This document shows positions 63,000 through 64,000 of a stretch of 64,000 nucleotides of DNA, in pieces. Where the stretch lies: assembly GCA_037444625.1 (NCBI GenBank), contig JBBIMA010000005.1:30871-94870 (forward strand). Reading direction: 5' to 3'. The notes under the pieces are model-generated. The model ran no database searches, was not told where the DNA came from, and saw only the letters and a list, made by a program, of their open reading frames with translations. The stretch is from DTHT01 sp037444625. Its GTDB lineage: Bacteria; Acidobacteriota; Terriglobia; Bryobacterales; Bryobacteraceae. The position numbers were made by a program, and so were the translations under genes. Within the stretch, counting starts at the first letter, position 1, and every line of letters begins with the position of its first letter.

Positions 63000-63975
63000 G
63001 CGGCCCTCCCCTTCGCCCGGCGGTCTTTAAGTAGCAGTTCAGCCGGCAAGAAGCCCCAGCGCGGCCCAGCCCGATGAAGGCCATGGCCGCTTGGCCCGCC
63101 CCCAGAAAGCCGGAAACGCCCGGGTCCTCCACACCCAGCTCGGAAGCCAGCTCCGCGATCAGCGCGGCCCACTGCCCGGAGTCGTAGGCCAGGCAATGGG
63201 CGCACAGGTCAATCTTGCACCCGATCGGGAGCTGCGACTCGGCGGAAGCCTCCAGCGACACCAGCAACCCGCTGCGGCGCAGGGCCCGATCTCCGATCAG
63301 GCGGGCCAGGAACCAATCGGCCTCGGGTGAGGCCAGCCCGGGCAACCCGAGGGCGTCGAGCGGGCACGGCCGGCGCAAGCGGAAGTACAGCTTGACGCGC
63401 AGCGGGGCCCCGGGCGCGGCGGCCAGGGCCACGCTGGCCGGCTCGCCCAGCTCGGGCAGCGAGGCCGGCAGCGGCGTCGAGCAAAAGCGCGCGAACCATT
63501 CGAGGACTCGGGGCCAACGCTCCTGCGACGGTCCCCAGCGGGCGGACAGGTAGACCGCGATCCCGCCCCGGGGCAATTCGGCCCCCAGCCACAAGCAGCC
63601 GTAAGGCAAACCGGAGCGCAAAGCGACCCCGTCCGGTAAGGCCGCCCGGAGGGCGACCTCGAAAGCGGCCGGCGCCGTAGCGGCGCTCAGCCGAGCGCAG
63701 GCCTCCAGCCCGCGCTCCATGCGGCGCTCGGCATCAGGTTCGGCGTGGGCCGGATCCACCAGCAGGCGCACGCTCCGCCCGCCGCGCGCCGCCGTCACCG
63801 ACAGTTGCAGCGGCGTACCGTCGTTATTCAGCGAGGAAGTTCGCCCGCCGGCGGGCCCGGCCTCCCGGCACACCGCGCCCGCCTCGAGCAACTCCTCGAC
63901 CGCCTGCGGCGCGCATCCCGCCAGCGCGGCGGCGATCTCCGGCAGCTCCGGCCACCACGCGCCCGCGACGCTCAC
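62992..63975 (-). CDS. unrecognised protein, possibly extending past right edge
   Basis: Predicted 327 residues from a GTG at 63975, but the frame stays open to the window end, so the true start may lie outside. It is not recognised. The chain alternates beta strands and helices, with strands ending in Lys/Tyr motifs: RVKLYFRL (about 217-224), KIDLCAH (about 268-274) and RLNCYLKT near the end. This strand-K-x-Y pattern is reminiscent of ABBA-type aromatic prenyltransferases, but it is only a resemblance by eye. Cys residues are frequent. It is translationally coupled to the DCC-family gene. Codon use looks like that of its neighbours. Confidence 0.5.
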   Translation of the reverse strand: MSVAGAWWPELPEIAAALAGCAPQAVEELLEAGAVCREAGPAGGRTSSLNNDGTPLQLSVTAARGGRSVRLLVDPAHAEPDAERRMERGLEACARLSAATAPAAFEVALRAALPDGVALRSGLPYGCLWLGAELPRGGIAVYLSARWGPSQERWPRVLEWFARFCSTPLPASLPELGEPASVALAAAPGAPLRVKLYFRLRRPCPLDALGLPGLASPEADWFLARLIGDRALRRSGLLVSLEASAESQLPIGCKIDLCAHCLAYDSGQWAALIAELASELGVEDPGVSGFLGAGQAAMAFIGLGRAGASCRLNCYLKTAGRRGGPLG

Positions 63976-64000
63976 GAGCCGGGATCGGGCTGCACCAGGA

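Overview
The window is GC-rich (by eye about two-thirds G+C) bacterial chromosome with tightly packed genes. It shows many 4-base stop/start overlaps and no tRNA, rRNA, CRISPR array or insertion sequence that I could find. The gene content points to Acidobacteriota, most likely the Bryobacterales/Solibacteres side. The evidence is an Oar-like TonB receptor with an N-terminal carboxypeptidase-regulatory domain, a type I sulfatase, a DUF507 protein, a Tat-exported DUF362 protein, a GH106-type glycosidase and a CstA/YbdD pair. That assignment is inference; no marker RNA is present.

Left part (1-9 kb): the C-terminal end of an MFS exporter, a TPR protein coupled to a polytopic membrane protein, ribokinase coupled to a DUF507 gene (minus), an NtrB/NtrC-type kinase and regulator pair (plus) and a DUF362 protein (minus). 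9-27 kb: a three-PAS hybrid sensor kinase; a TonB receptor with its own promoter followed by a sulfatase; a DHH phosphoesterase; ftsY-ribD-ribE (minus); a Wzz-like chain-length protein; a tandem metallo-beta-lactamase protein; a second NtrB/NtrC-type pair (minus); and a small metalloprotease carrying an aspzincin (M35-type) zinc motif.

Middle (27-46 kb): an RsbU-type phosphatase; pta-ackA-oxidoreductase; then on the minus strand a 1879-residue protein followed by cstA, ybdD and a secreted prolyl oligopeptidase; then a large GH106-like glycosidase. The 1879-residue protein is the most unusual object here. It joins a degenerate aminotransferase-like half, a complete PLP aminotransferase and a phosphoenolpyruvate-carboxylase-like half in which several classical catalytic residues appear replaced.

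Right part (46-64 kb): GHMP kinase/CPBP protease/secreted protein operon (minus); divergent peptide deformylase, RraA-like and PilZ genes (plus); alpha-keto-acid dehydrogenase E1 subunits, an M23 peptidase and FabH (minus); a SprT-like protein and homoserine dehydrogenase (plus); yebC-ruvC-hypothetical-deoB-tpiA-methyltransferase (plus); and, at the edge, a DCC-family protein coupled to an unrecognised gene (minus).

Two regulatory themes recur. Neighbouring genes are often translationally coupled by ATGA overlaps. Many first-in-operon genes have a TANNNT -10 hexamer only 6-9 bases before the start codon, which suggests leaderless transcripts. Homology calls were made by eye from motifs and family knowledge, without database searches.
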